The position numbers were made by a program, and so were the translations under genes. A stretch of 64,000 nt of DNA, taken from assembly GCA_014183095.1 (NCBI GenBank), contig JACCPH010000006.1, positions 691,361-755,360 of the forward strand. The letters run 5' to 3'. Below are positions 30,672 to 40,623 of this stretch, one piece after another; the first letter of the stretch is position 1, and every line of letters begins with the position of its first letter. The stretch is from Harringtonia aguacate. Its lineage: Eukaryota; Ascomycota; Sordariomycetes; Ophiostomatales; Ophiostomataceae. The notes below the pieces were generated by a model. That model saw only the letters and a list, made by a program, of their open reading frames with translations. It ran no database searches and had not been told where the DNA came from.

Positions 30672-32298
30672 ATGGCCGGAACCAAAGAAACCACGCCCAA
30701 GCCTGTGGAAAAAGGCCACAGCCCGGCAGCAGCCGCTGCCGCCTCCCCTGCCAAGTCGGACAAGCCCAGTGCAGGCGCATCGCCGGTCGCCTCGTCGCCC
30801 GGAGACACGGGCATTTTGCCCGCAGAGCATTGGGCCGCACCGCCCGAGGTCCGTGGACAGGACATTCCCCTACCCCTGCCCCTGCCTCTGCCCCTGCCCC
30901 CCCCGCCTCGTTTTCCTTCCGTTCTGCCGATCTGATATGCCAACGCATCTGCAGGAAACCATTGACGACGGCGACTCGGCAACCGGCAGCATGATCGAAT
31001 CGACCTCGTCCGTGGCGTCCAGCATTCTCCACTACCGCACCATTAACGGCCGCACGTACCACAGCGAAATCGGTAATGCGCAGTACTGGGGCGCTAATGA
31101 CGAGGGGCACAGCCAGTCGTTGGACATGTGGTAGGTTGCGTGGAACGGCCTTCTTGGGGGTCCACCGACTATCGACCATCGCTGACGACTGTATGGAGGC
31201 ACCACATGATGACGCTGTGCTTGGAAGACAAGCTCTACATTTCACCGGTGGAAAATCCGCAGGTCTGTACTGTACTTTATATCCATTGCGCTGTCTCCGT
31301 GGGCCGGGGCTTATTCTTTTACATCGATTTAGAAAGTTCTCGACATCGGAACGGGCACAGGTATGTTGCTGCTGCTGTCTTGACCGCCCTGTTATGTTTG
31401 TACTAAGACTATGCGTATAGGAATTTGGGCTATGTAAGCACTGCTTCCTCGTTTTTCGCCTCCTTAGGTTTATTATACGTTGACCAGCATGCCACACAGC
31501 GATTTTGCCGACATGCATCCCGAAAGCCAGGTGATTGGCACGGATGTGTCTCCGATCCAGCCGACCTGGATTCCACCCAATCTCACCTTGTCCGTAGATC
31601 CCCACTCGTTCTCCTGTCTGCGCCGCTAACATCCTCCCTTCTTCCCTCCCGCCCTCTTCAGCGAAATCGAAGACTGCACAGAGGAATGGACGTTTCGCGA
31701 CAACGAGTTCGACTTTATCCACATCCGGGGTATGTTTGGCAGCATTCCCGACTGGGATGCGCTCTTTGCCCGAGCGTACCGCTGCCTTAAGCCCGGTGGT
31801 TGGGTCGAGAGCCACGAGCTGTCCGTCGTGGCCCTGGCCGAGGACGGTCCTATCCCGTCTGACACGGCCGTCGGCCAATGGGGCCCATTATTTATTGAAG
31901 GCGGTCGGCGTACCGGCCGCAGCTTTACCGTGATAGAGGACCATTTGCAAGAAAAAGCCGCCACGGCCGCTGGCTTTGAAGACATTCACGTCAAGCTTAT
32001 CAAAGTAAGAAGCCTTAAGATCCAGCCCTTGTACGAGTATATAGTAAAACACTAACCGTCGTAGGCACCCACGGGCGAGTGGCCTGCCGACCCTCGCCTA
32101 AAAGAGATCGGCCAGCTGGCGCAGCTCTCGATCCTGCAGGACATTGAGGGCTTTGTGCTATTCATGACCACCGTGCTGGGCTGGCCCCGCGAGACCGTCA
32201 TCGTGTACATTGCACACCTGCGCAAGGAGCTGCGCGCCGGCAAGCAGCGCCTTTACACTAACCAAAACGTCGTATGGGCGCGGAAGCCGCTGGCGTGA
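30672..32298 (+). CDS. LaeA-like SAM-dependent methyltransferase
   Basis: Eight exons: 30672-30848, 30955-31130, 31199-31262, 31333-31360, 31421-31433, 31500-31589, 31662-32004, 32065-32298, phases consistent, 374 aa. Exon 5 is only 13 nt. The order is that of the fungal TAM/LaeA-type family: a disordered Ala/Ser/Pro N-terminus, YRTINGRTYHSEIGNAQYWG, a helix HHMMTLCLEDKLYISPVENP, SAM motif I VLDIGTGTGIWAIDFA, post-I IGTDVSPIQPTWIPPNLTF, FDFIHIRGMFGSIPDW, and the LKPGGWVESHEL segment. Motif I is assembled across three exons, which supports the splicing. Relatives methylate small molecules or act as regulators; this is a paralogue of LaeA rather than clearly LaeA itself. Two introns use the unusual donor GTCCGT. 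No polyketide or peptide synthetase lies in the window. Confidence 0.88.
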
Positions 32299-32907
32299 CT
32301 GTCGGTTTTTTTGCTTTGCGTGTCCCTTTTTGCTTTTATTTTACCTGTTTTGAGAAATCAGCGTGCTTGTCACGCCGGACGGCCAAACTGCTCCTTGTTG
32401 TAAGTACATCTAGCGATCCATTGGAATAATATACGAGCATGAACGAATGCGTGAAAAACGGCCTCTTGCGTGGAGCTGGCGAGAATACGTGCGCCGTGGT
32501 GCCAATTCAAGTTGATGTACACGGTTTCTGGCGTATTGTGTCAATGCGATCGATTTGTTTGTTTAAACTGGCCGTCACAAGCGTAATGGCTTCGTCAAGA
32601 ACCGACTAAACACGTCCGCCGTATGCACCACTGCCGCGTTGGGAAATGACCTGTGGCGAACCTGGAAGACATTCTCTGTAACACAAGAAAACCCAAGACG
32701 GCCCGTGCGAGTGTGCAAAGTTTGCAAAACATTAAATTCTGCTCAGATTTTAGAATATTTGCGTTGACTTGGTCGATTTCAGTCTCTTTCACATCCATCT
32801 CATTCCACACGAGAATCTTCTTACTAGCCATCGAATAACCAAATATCCCACAACGACACCAGGCCGCTGCCTCTGGCATTCAGAACAACATCAACATACA
32901 CACGACA
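32299..32907. other. Intergenic upstream of the 32908 gene
   Basis: 609 nt without a supported gene. It includes the 3' region of the methyltransferase gene and, from about 32760, a pyrimidine-rich then CA-rich leader (with CCACAACGAC) like that of the RRM gene at 15941. Confidence 0.4.
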
Positions 32908-34065
32908 ATGGACGAGCTCATCGCCAGCGGTGATCCTCCTGCATCCGATCCTGTTGTGCCAGCCAAAGCCATGCCAGCTCCAGCTCCTGCCGATAAAGCA
33001 ATGCCTCCGACCGGCGCCGCCTCTACGTCGACTCTGGTCGGCCCTTCGAGTTTGGTCAGCCTGTCTGACGAACCTACCTGGCCCGAGTACTTGAGGGATG
33101 ATTGCGGAGACCACGAGGAGAGAAAGGAAAAGTTGTTCGCCTACTTACGCCAAGTAGAGGCATACTACCGCTCGATCGGCGCGCCTTGCTTTCACGTTAC
33201 TACGAACAAGGACGGACAGCCCAAGCTGCAACCTCGAATGTGGGTCAGTCCGGAAACTGCCAAAGACACTGGCGACAGGCTCGATACCGAGTATATCCAA
33301 CTGAGCCGAGAAGTCTCTGAAGATCATCCGGGGAAGCCAACAATCTACAAGATGGTAGGTGGCTCGCGACGGGGCGTGGAAATAAAAGTCGTTCCAAAGG
33401 AGGAGGTAGCCGCCCTGGAAGCCCAAGGTTGGGAAGTTTAGTTCGCTCCCGACCCCCCTTTCGACGTCGAGAATCACTACCGAGATATCCGCGCTGTTGA
33501 TCGTCCGGCGGACGTTCTATTGTATGACCAGCCGGCCGCGGACACAGATCACTACCTCAAGCGCGGCAACGACTTTATGAGCTCCGTCATGACCGATGGC
33601 AACTGGCGTCCTGACCAGCTGATCGGTCCAAATGGATCGGACCCTGCGACCATAGCCCAATCGCCGTCTTTCGTCTCCCCTGAGCACCGAAACGAATCGT
33701 CCGAGCGTCGCTCAGCCACGTCAACTGGTCACACCGTGCTGAATCCACGGCCGCCTGGCGTCTGTGTTGGTTGGGGTGACTACGACCGGCATGTGCGGTG
33801 GCAATCATTTGGCCGTCGAGTCACCAAGGATATGGTGGAGGACAAGGTTTGGCCTAAAGACCCGCTGGCCCCTGTCCGGTTTGTCAACGATGCGGGGGAG
33901 GTTGTGGACACCGTCCCTATACCCATCGCGCCGGAAGATCTGCCGCCCCAAACTTCCGAACCCGTCTCACTGTTCGAGCTGCTCAAGTCACGCGAAGATC
34001 GAAAGCGGAAGGGCTATTACGCTACCCCAGACAAGCCCTCGAAAAAAAACGATGACCACCACTAG
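32908..34065 (+). CDS. Unidentified accessory protein; 87-nt in-frame intron (or TAG-interrupted ORF)
   Basis: Two frames joined in phase: 32908-33354 and 33442-34065. Between them, 33355-33441 starts GTAGGT and ends TTTAG and is exactly 29 codons long, so splicing gives 356 aa. Without splicing, translation stops at the TAG that is also the intron's acceptor, giving a 177-aa protein. The unspliced segment itself reads as plausible protein and no CTAAC-like branch site stands out, so retention or a nonsense mutation are live alternatives. The N-terminus is Ala/Pro-rich, the middle contains EYLRDDCGDHEERKEKLFAY, and the C-terminus is charged and ends KKNDDHH. No domain recognised. Like the RRM gene it has a CA-rich leader and is followed, 54 nt after the stop, by the hairpin/tRNA-like module. 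Confidence 0.55.
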
Positions 34066-34119
34066 ACAATCACGCCAAGTTCTTGTACCCGAGTAGCTCG
34101 TGTCGACCGTTTTCGAGCC

Positions 34120-34331
34120 GGGTGAACAGGAGAAACCCTATCCTCCTATTCCTTGATTGGCGAAAGCCTATCTTCTATTTTTTTTTTCTTCATTGGGTGA
34201 AAGCCTGTATTCTTCATGGTCGAAAGTCCATGGGCGCCAGCCCTAAGGTCGTATGGTGCACCAACACCTGGCGCTCCTCTCTAGGAGAGCGTGTTCGAAT
34301 CACGCTACGTCCATTCTTTCTGGTGCTACAA
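34120..34331 (+). other. Structured module copy B: serial small hairpins plus tRNA-like domain
   Basis: Same order as copy A at 16771. Stems: GGGT/ACCC (34120/34135), GGC-GAAA-GCC (34159), GGGT-GAAA-GCCT, GGTC-GAAA-GTCC, then GGGC-GCCA-GCCC (about 34232), separated by pyrimidine-rich linkers of different length from copy A. The 66-nt tRNA-like part is 34247-34312. GGTCGTA pairs with TACGTCC except for one T-T mismatch; GCACCA faces TGGCGC around a 5-nt loop; CTCCT pairs with AGGAG; and the T-arm GCGTG-TTCGAAT-CACGC is identical to copy A. The sequence CTTTCTGGTGCT follows in both copies. Several stems differ by paired changes, which argues for a functional RNA rather than DNA-level repeat identity. 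Confidence 0.65.
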
Positions 34332-34541
34332 CAATTTTAGAGCAAAGTCAGACTGAGCTCTCCTCGTAAGATACGGGGAGGGGCTAGTCATTTGGTGAGT
34401 TGTTTTGTTTCCCGTTTTCATCATTCATTCTCCCAATTTATGCCTTCATATCCGTACGCGCTTAAAAAATATGAGGAAAGACCAAGGAAATTAAACAACT
34501 CTCATCTTTTCTCCCTTCCTCCCTTCCCAACCTCAAGGTTT

Positions 34542-35956
34542 CTACTTGGGTAAACTCCTCTCGCTAGGAAGACGTCCCCTCTCGTCCCGGATGTCGCTTC
34601 TTGCTCCATGCTGCAGCAGCAGATCGACGGCTTGCGTGTCCCCGGTGTGCATAGCAATGTGCAGTGCAGTCTGGGTGAATCCCTCGGGTCGATCGCTGCC
34701 CACCATACTCTTCGCCGCGACGTTGGGATCAATTCCAACACCGCCGTTCTCAACATCGTCCAGCAGGTAGACCAGCTTTCTGTCACGTTCTGGATTGGCG
34801 TCATGTGTCCCGTGCGTCGCCAGTTCCACCGTGCTGAGCAAGAGGCGAGCTATGACCTGCTTGGGCAGCTGGGCCACCGGAAAGATGCCATCGGGACCCA
34901 CAATCTGCTTCAGCACACGCACATTGCCCTCTTTGGCGGCTCGTTCCAACAGCTGGCGCGTGTTGTCTTGGACTTTCGCTGCTGCTGCCGCCGCTGCCGC
35001 CGCTTCAGCCTGTTGCTTCTTCTCGGCCGCAGACACATGCTTGGGGATGGGCACTTGCTCCAATCCTTCCCTGGCCAGAGCCTGGAACCTTCCCCGCAGT
35101 CCGCGAACACGACGTGGTTTTCTCTCGGGTTTCTCAAGTTCTTTTTCTCTTTTACATCGTTGCTATTGCTACTTTCTGCCGTCTCGGACAATGGCATGCG
35201 CACAAACCCAGTGTGCACGAGTGCCTGCAGCAGACTCGCAGTTCCCTGCTCCAGCTTGCGTCCCTCGTCGCTGTTGGCAAAGTCCGCGTCGGTCCAGTGG
35301 AAGAGCGAGCCGAACGTGCGCCGTGTTGTGGCTGGACGCCAGTGGTTCGAGATCAGTTCTGATTCCGCCTGCGGGAACTGGAAATCCTCGCCGTAGCGCG
35401 GGTCTTGGATGAAGGCTCGCAGGGGATACGTAGCTGCCTCATCTGACGGAGGACTCATGCTGGCCAGCGACACCAGCGTCTCGGCTAGCTGCGGAGTGCG
35501 CCTCGACGGGATCTTGTGCGCGTTGACGGCGAGAAACAGCAGCACGTCGCGAATGCTGGGCGTCTGCAGTAACGACACGCCCGTCGAGGCTTGGAGGGAC
35601 GTGTCCAAGCTTTCGATCGTCGAGGACGACAAAGGTGACGACGATGCTAGGCAGCCCCGGCAAATGTCTGTCAGCTGTCGGAAGCCGTTGCGCACCGGCT
35701 CGGCAAAGTCGAATAAGAGATACGCTGTCTGTGGCGGACAGAAGCCCATTTCAGAGACGTCGTCGAATACCTCTGCGTGCAGTGTGTCGTACATTTGGCT
35801 CGTTGACAGCTGAGTGTCTTCCAGTCGGTGCACGCCGACAGCATGCGTCTGCTCGTCGACCTGGAAGACGTTCACTGAGACCCCTCTCGGCAGCTGGCCG
35901 CCCGGCAGAGGCTGTGAGAGTCGAAAGATGTGGCCATCCGCGCTTTCGTCATCCAT
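34542..35956 (-). CDS. Ankyrin-repeat-containing protein of unknown function
   Basis: Two exons on the minus strand, 35956-35204 and 35162-34542, giving 457 aa. The 41-nt intron (GTGCGC donor, TAG acceptor) is forced by the frame change but its exact ends are the weakest part of the model. The first 250 residues contain ARLL-type hydrophobic patches such as GFCPPQTAYLLFDFAEPVRNG and no domain I can name. Residues 280-340 are Lys/Glu/Ala-rich and probably coiled coil. The C-terminus has one clear ankyrin repeat (TALHIAMHTGDTQAVDLLLQ) and a weaker one before it. Likely cytosolic or nuclear. It is divergent from the oxidoreductase gene across 0.7 kb carrying three CACGTG boxes. Confidence 0.72.
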
Positions 35957-36658
35957 TTTGACTAGATGTGGTGCTCTTTTCCTAACAAAGAGTTAGAGCA
36001 AAAGAAAACTTGGTATCTTACACACTGGTTGATTTCTTTCGAGACGTTGGGGCGCTGTTTAACCCGGGGAGCCTCATATAATCTGTATGTTTGTTTAAGG
36101 CGATGTTAGCGTCAGGCAGTTTCGCTGTCTCCACATAATGTAGCATACCCCATTTTTGCGGGCGCGGTTTGTTTGCGGACTCAACCTTGCACGTGACACC
36201 TCCTCCCAACCAACTCCCGACTAATTTCTGCTAGTAATAATACGGGAGTTCCCCCCCATCACGTGATCATAAAGACATGTGCGCAATGAGCGAGTTGCTG
36301 CCAACACGTGAACGCACCCACCCGCGGAGCTGCCACCCCACAGCAGATGACGGCGACTTGCCAAAATAGACCACTCCGACCAAGGCCTTCCTAGAGATCT
36401 TACACTGGCCGCAAAGAAGGGACGCTGTCACGCGCTGGTAACGTGGTGGGGCTCACCAATATTCGCAGTTTCTCTCGGCTGGACCTTCCCCGACTAAGGC
36501 AGCTCGTTCGAGAGAAAAGCGTTTCGAGGGGCATTTAAGCTTCACAGGCGGCTCAACCCTTTTCGCAACGTCTGTGTGAAAGGCATCATCTTGTCCCCAC
36601 TTCCCCCTTCATCTCTCCAGTGTGATAACCCTCTTCCTTCCAAAAGCGGCTCACCATT
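35957..36658. promoter_or_regulatory. Divergent promoter with three CACGTG boxes
   Basis: 702 nt between the ankyrin-type and oxidoreductase genes. CACGTG occurs at 36190-36195, 36260-36265 and 36305-36310. The middle one sits in ATCACGTGAT, the full Cbf1-type RTCACRTG word. bHLH factors of the Cbf1/PalcA/Pho4 kind bind such boxes. The last 90 nt before the oxidoreductase ATG are CT-rich. No gene supported inside. Confidence 0.5.
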
Positions 36659-37811
36659 ATGGCTTCTTCCAAGCAGTTCCAGGTCGGCGTCATCGGCTAC
36701 GGGCTGTCGGCCAAGGTCTTCCACATTCCCTTTATCCAGGCCACGCCGCAGCTTCAGCTGCACGCCATTGTCCAGCGTAGCGGCGACGCCGCCAAGACGG
36801 ACCACCCGGAGGCCACCGTCTACAGAGATGTCGACGCCCTGGTAGCCGACGCGACTGTCGATGTCGTGGTCGTCACCACGCCGCCGCCTTCGCACTTTGA
36901 ACTAGCGTCCAAGGCGTTGAGCGCCGGGAAGCACGGTAAGGAGCCCTCCTCTTTCCCCCTGGCCCTTGCCCTCGAGTCGACGTGGCCAGCATCGCTAACT
37001 TCCCCCAGTCATTGTTGAGAAGCCGTTTGCGCCCACGGCCGCCGAGTGTGACACGCTCATCGCGTTGGCCAAGAAGCACAGCGTTCTGCTCACCGTGTTC
37101 CAGAACCGCCGCTGGGACGCCGACTTCCTCACGCTGCAAAAGGTTCTTGCGAGCGGCGACCTGGGCCGCATCGTCGAGCTCGAGTCGCACTTTGACCGCT
37201 TCAGCACGTCGGCGCCGCGCGCGTCCTGGAAGGCCCTGGCCCAGCCGGGCGGCGGCGTCCAGTACGACCTCGGCACCCACCTCATCGACCAGATACTCGT
37301 GCTGTACGGCCTGCCCACACGCATCACGGCGTTCTTGTCGTCGCAGAAGACGGGCACCCCAGGCGCCGTCCCCGAGGACGCCTGCACCATCCTGCTGCAC
37401 TACGACGCCCGCGACCTGCTCGTCACCGTCAAGGCCAGCGCCCTCAGCGCCGAGACCAAGCAGCTGCGGTTCTGGGCTCGCGGCAACCGTGGTGCCTTCC
37501 GCAAGTGCCACCTCGACCCCCAGGAGCCGCAGATCCTCAGCGGCATGGCCTTTTCTGACCCCAGCTTTGGCGTCGAGGCAGCCTCCCACGCGGGATCTCT
37601 CACCGTCCACAAGGATGGCGCCGGCCTCGTCAAAACCACCGTGCCCACCGTAGCTCCGGCCACCTATGTCGAGTTCTATAAGCGTCTGGCAGCCGCTCTG
37701 GAGGGCAAGGGCGAGGTGCCCGTCACCGCAGAGTCGTCCCGCGATGTCATCAAGCTGGTCGAGCTGGCCGTCAAGAGCTCGAAGGAGGGCGTGACGCTGC
37801 CGGTCAACTAA
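36659..37811 (+). CDS. Gfo/Idh/MocA-family NAD(P)-dependent oxidoreductase
   Basis: Two exons, 36659-36935 and 37009-37811, around a 73-nt intron, 359 aa. The N-terminal Rossmann fold starts VGVIGYGLSAKVFHIPFI. The TTPPPSHFELASKALSAGKH-VIVEKPF segment carries the EKP motif that places the catalytic/binding Lys in this family, and FQNRRWDADF with GGGVQYDLGTHLIDQ follows, as in the YdgJ/NdhX-like fungal branch. These enzymes reduce or oxidise sugars, inositols or other polyols in the cytosol; the substrate is not determinable. Length and domain order are normal. No sugar-pathway neighbour is adjacent here, the nearest carbohydrate genes being 26 kb away. Confidence 0.93.
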
Positions 37812-40623
37812 GAGCAAAGGCATGACAAAAAGATAAATAGATTTAGAGATGCAGAATTCATACACTGTAGAGCTCGCTTTTTCTGGTCTTCAGAACACAT
37901 TGTATGATTGTGAGCTATGTCGGTACTCAAATTGAGCCCCTTTCGCACCGAAATTTCGGTCCTGCGGATACCAGAATATAGTGTGCTGTCAAACCGCAAC
38001 GAACAGATGATTTCGTCTACTACTCGCAGGACACGGCCATCCGTTGTCGTACGTTGCTGTCCGTGATCGGAGGTCGATCGCCAGCTGCTACTGCTGGTGG
38101 TGCAGATGTTCTGGGGGAGGAGAGTCGGGAAGTTTTACCGTCGTCAGGGGCAGTTGGGAGATCCTGTAATCCTCGTCTTGTCAGTACCGGAAAGCCTATG
38201 GTTTGGGGTCTGATGTGTCTGACTGTGTTCTGTCTGCTGCTATGGGAAACCTTAGTACTTACCGGTAGTTGTATAGCCAGATAGGATTTGTGCTGGTCAC
38301 AGCATCGCTGGAGATGTGTTCGAGTGGACAGGACGTGCTGTTCTATATCAAGAGTGGAAGAGGAAGGGATGAATGGCAAGCTATTTTATTCCCTAAAGCT
38401 ACAAGATAAGTTAGTCAATCATTGGTCCTGGTAGCTTGGGAGTTTCATACTCAAGGTATTCACTTAGCTTAACAAAAACTGACTGGCCTGCATCGATTCT
38501 GGGCCAAAAAACGTCGGTTGACGAGAGTGTTTTGTATTTGCTGTCCGATGGCAGTGTTGGCATAATAAATCTGGCCAAAGGTGTGGAAAGATAGACGGTA
38601 CCAACATCGCATGGGCGGAGGGTGCCAACTGTGGGAGCTTGTCAGCAAGGACTCACCAGAGCAGATCCACTCTTGCGTCAAAAGGCCTGCCACTCATGCC
38701 GGTTGCTGCAGTGCCATGTCTCGACAGCGCTGTGGGGCAAGCTAGTTGTCCTGTTCACAAACAGCGACGGCAGCTCTTTCTCGTACCTTATCATAGTCTT
38801 GCGTCAAATTCAAAGCACAGGAAATGCATCTTTCCAGGCCGTGAGCAGCTGTCTTTGTACTTCCTGTTATGGTCTGCCGCATCCAGAAACAGGCATGCTC
38901 CACATCTACTAAACGCATAGGAGACATCCAAACGCCGAGGCCATCTGTTTGAATCCTAAAGCTCTTGTAATGGTCAAACCGCAATGGCCACACACACAAA
39001 TATACATTTAAATTCAGACATCAAATTCTATTTTTGATGTCGATGTTTTGGTTGGTTTTCTATCTTTCTTAGAGTGTGGTATTCAGACCGTTCTCCGTGT
39101 TCTGTTTGATTATGCAACCAAACCAGACTTCTACAGACAAGGAAACGAGTAAACGGTCATCGACGGAGAGCTATACAGCAGTCAAAATAGGAATTCCCTG
39201 GCATTCATTCTTTTCCTTAAACTCGTAGACCTGTCAACAACTCCCAAAAATCAATCCCGGAAACACGACATCTGCTATACCTATACAACAAACGCGACAG
39301 CAAGATGTGCCGACTAACCAGCCCCACTCGTATGACCCTTTTTTTCGACTACCGGCAATAGTATATCACCTCAGCACTTGGTTTTCCCATTCGTAGGTGC
39401 GAGACTATGAATGTTTTGCCCCTTTCCTCCATGCAGCAACGTTGCCACGGGGAAAACATCGGGTTATTATTATTTAAGACACCGGCTTTGACAGGCTGTT
39501 TCGGCAGTTCCTTCAAGGATATTCACAGAGCTGATCTGATCACAGATCATAGCTCTGGTCTGTACAGCTGGTATTTTATTTAGATTCTAACCCCCCCCCC
39601 CCCTTGTCCATTTCTGTCACTACACTGCCTGGTGATCCTATTCCGTATCGTCAAACGCGCGTTGATTCAAACTTCATCTTCACCTAAAACAAATGCGGCC
39701 GTTACAGTCAAGAAATTTGCAAGTGGCAAGCTACCAAGTCATCTATGGCATAGTGTAGATGATCCCATATTGTCGTGACGGCAGTCGAGAACACCAAGTG
39801 CCGGTCGTGAACTGCTCGGTGAAGCTTCGGCCTGTCCGTCCTGGTTTCCTGGTTCGAGGTCAGCCGTTGTTCTTTCCTTTTTGGAATTCTATGTACAATA
39901 TAGTCACTTTATTGCCCATTCGTGGCTCTTTCCTCATCAGTCCTACGTTGCAATCGCCCGGCATTTTTTCCGTCCTGCCCCCCTTATGTCCATCTTTCCT
40001 TCCTCCCGCGTCGCCCAGCCACCCTCCCCCCCGCTTGTTTTATTTCTTGTTCTCTTTCCCTTTCAGTTTTGTTTCTTTGGGGAACTCAACATTTTTGTCA
40101 CCCTTTCCTTCCTTTCCATCCTCCTTCTTTCCTCACGACAGTGTCGTGATCCTTCCATCTCCATCTTCATCTTGGTTTCCACGAGTACAGGTTGTTTCTA
40201 CCTTTGGCAAAGAAAACGTTGACCAGTTGATAAAAAGAGGCAAGTCCTATATTATTTTCCTCTTGTTCTCTTTCTGTGCTCTCTATTGCGATTTTGTTGG
40301 CATCGGATATTCCGTTCATTCACGATCTTCAGGCTACGTGCTATTTTAAGGCTCACCTCTGTCCCCTTTTGTTTGCTTCTCTCCTGTGTATTTTATTTTG
40401 TGTTGTCTATTTTATCTTCATCTAGTTGTTTTTCTTCTTTTTTACCATTTGCTCCAATTTCTTTGCGTATTCTCTCTTCCAGCTCTCGTGTTGTCTATCT
40501 CTGCATTTCTTGCCCAGTGACACGTCATATTCGATTATATCAACGCTGTCTGCTAACAGGAAAAGTCAGGGTAACAGCAAAAAGAAAAAGAACATATCCT
40601 TATCAACTTCTGCTTCCTCAGCC
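37812..40623. other. Long intergenic region and pyrimidine-rich leader of mei2
   Basis: 2.8 kb with no supported gene. It holds a 12-C run (39592-39603). From about 39850 to 40620 there is a strongly pyrimidine-rich sequence (many CCTTTC, TTCTTT and CTCTC words) directly upstream of the Mei2 start. Short ORFs of 60-196 codons here are T/C-biased artefacts. The long CT-rich leader is typical of highly regulated fungal genes and probably is the mei2 promoter and 5' UTR, possibly with upstream ORFs. Confidence 0.5.

Noticed and set aside
30672..32298. Secondary-metabolite gene cluster around the LaeA-like methyltransferase
   Set aside because: No polyketide synthase, NRPS, terpene cyclase or P450 is recognisable within 15 kb on either side.
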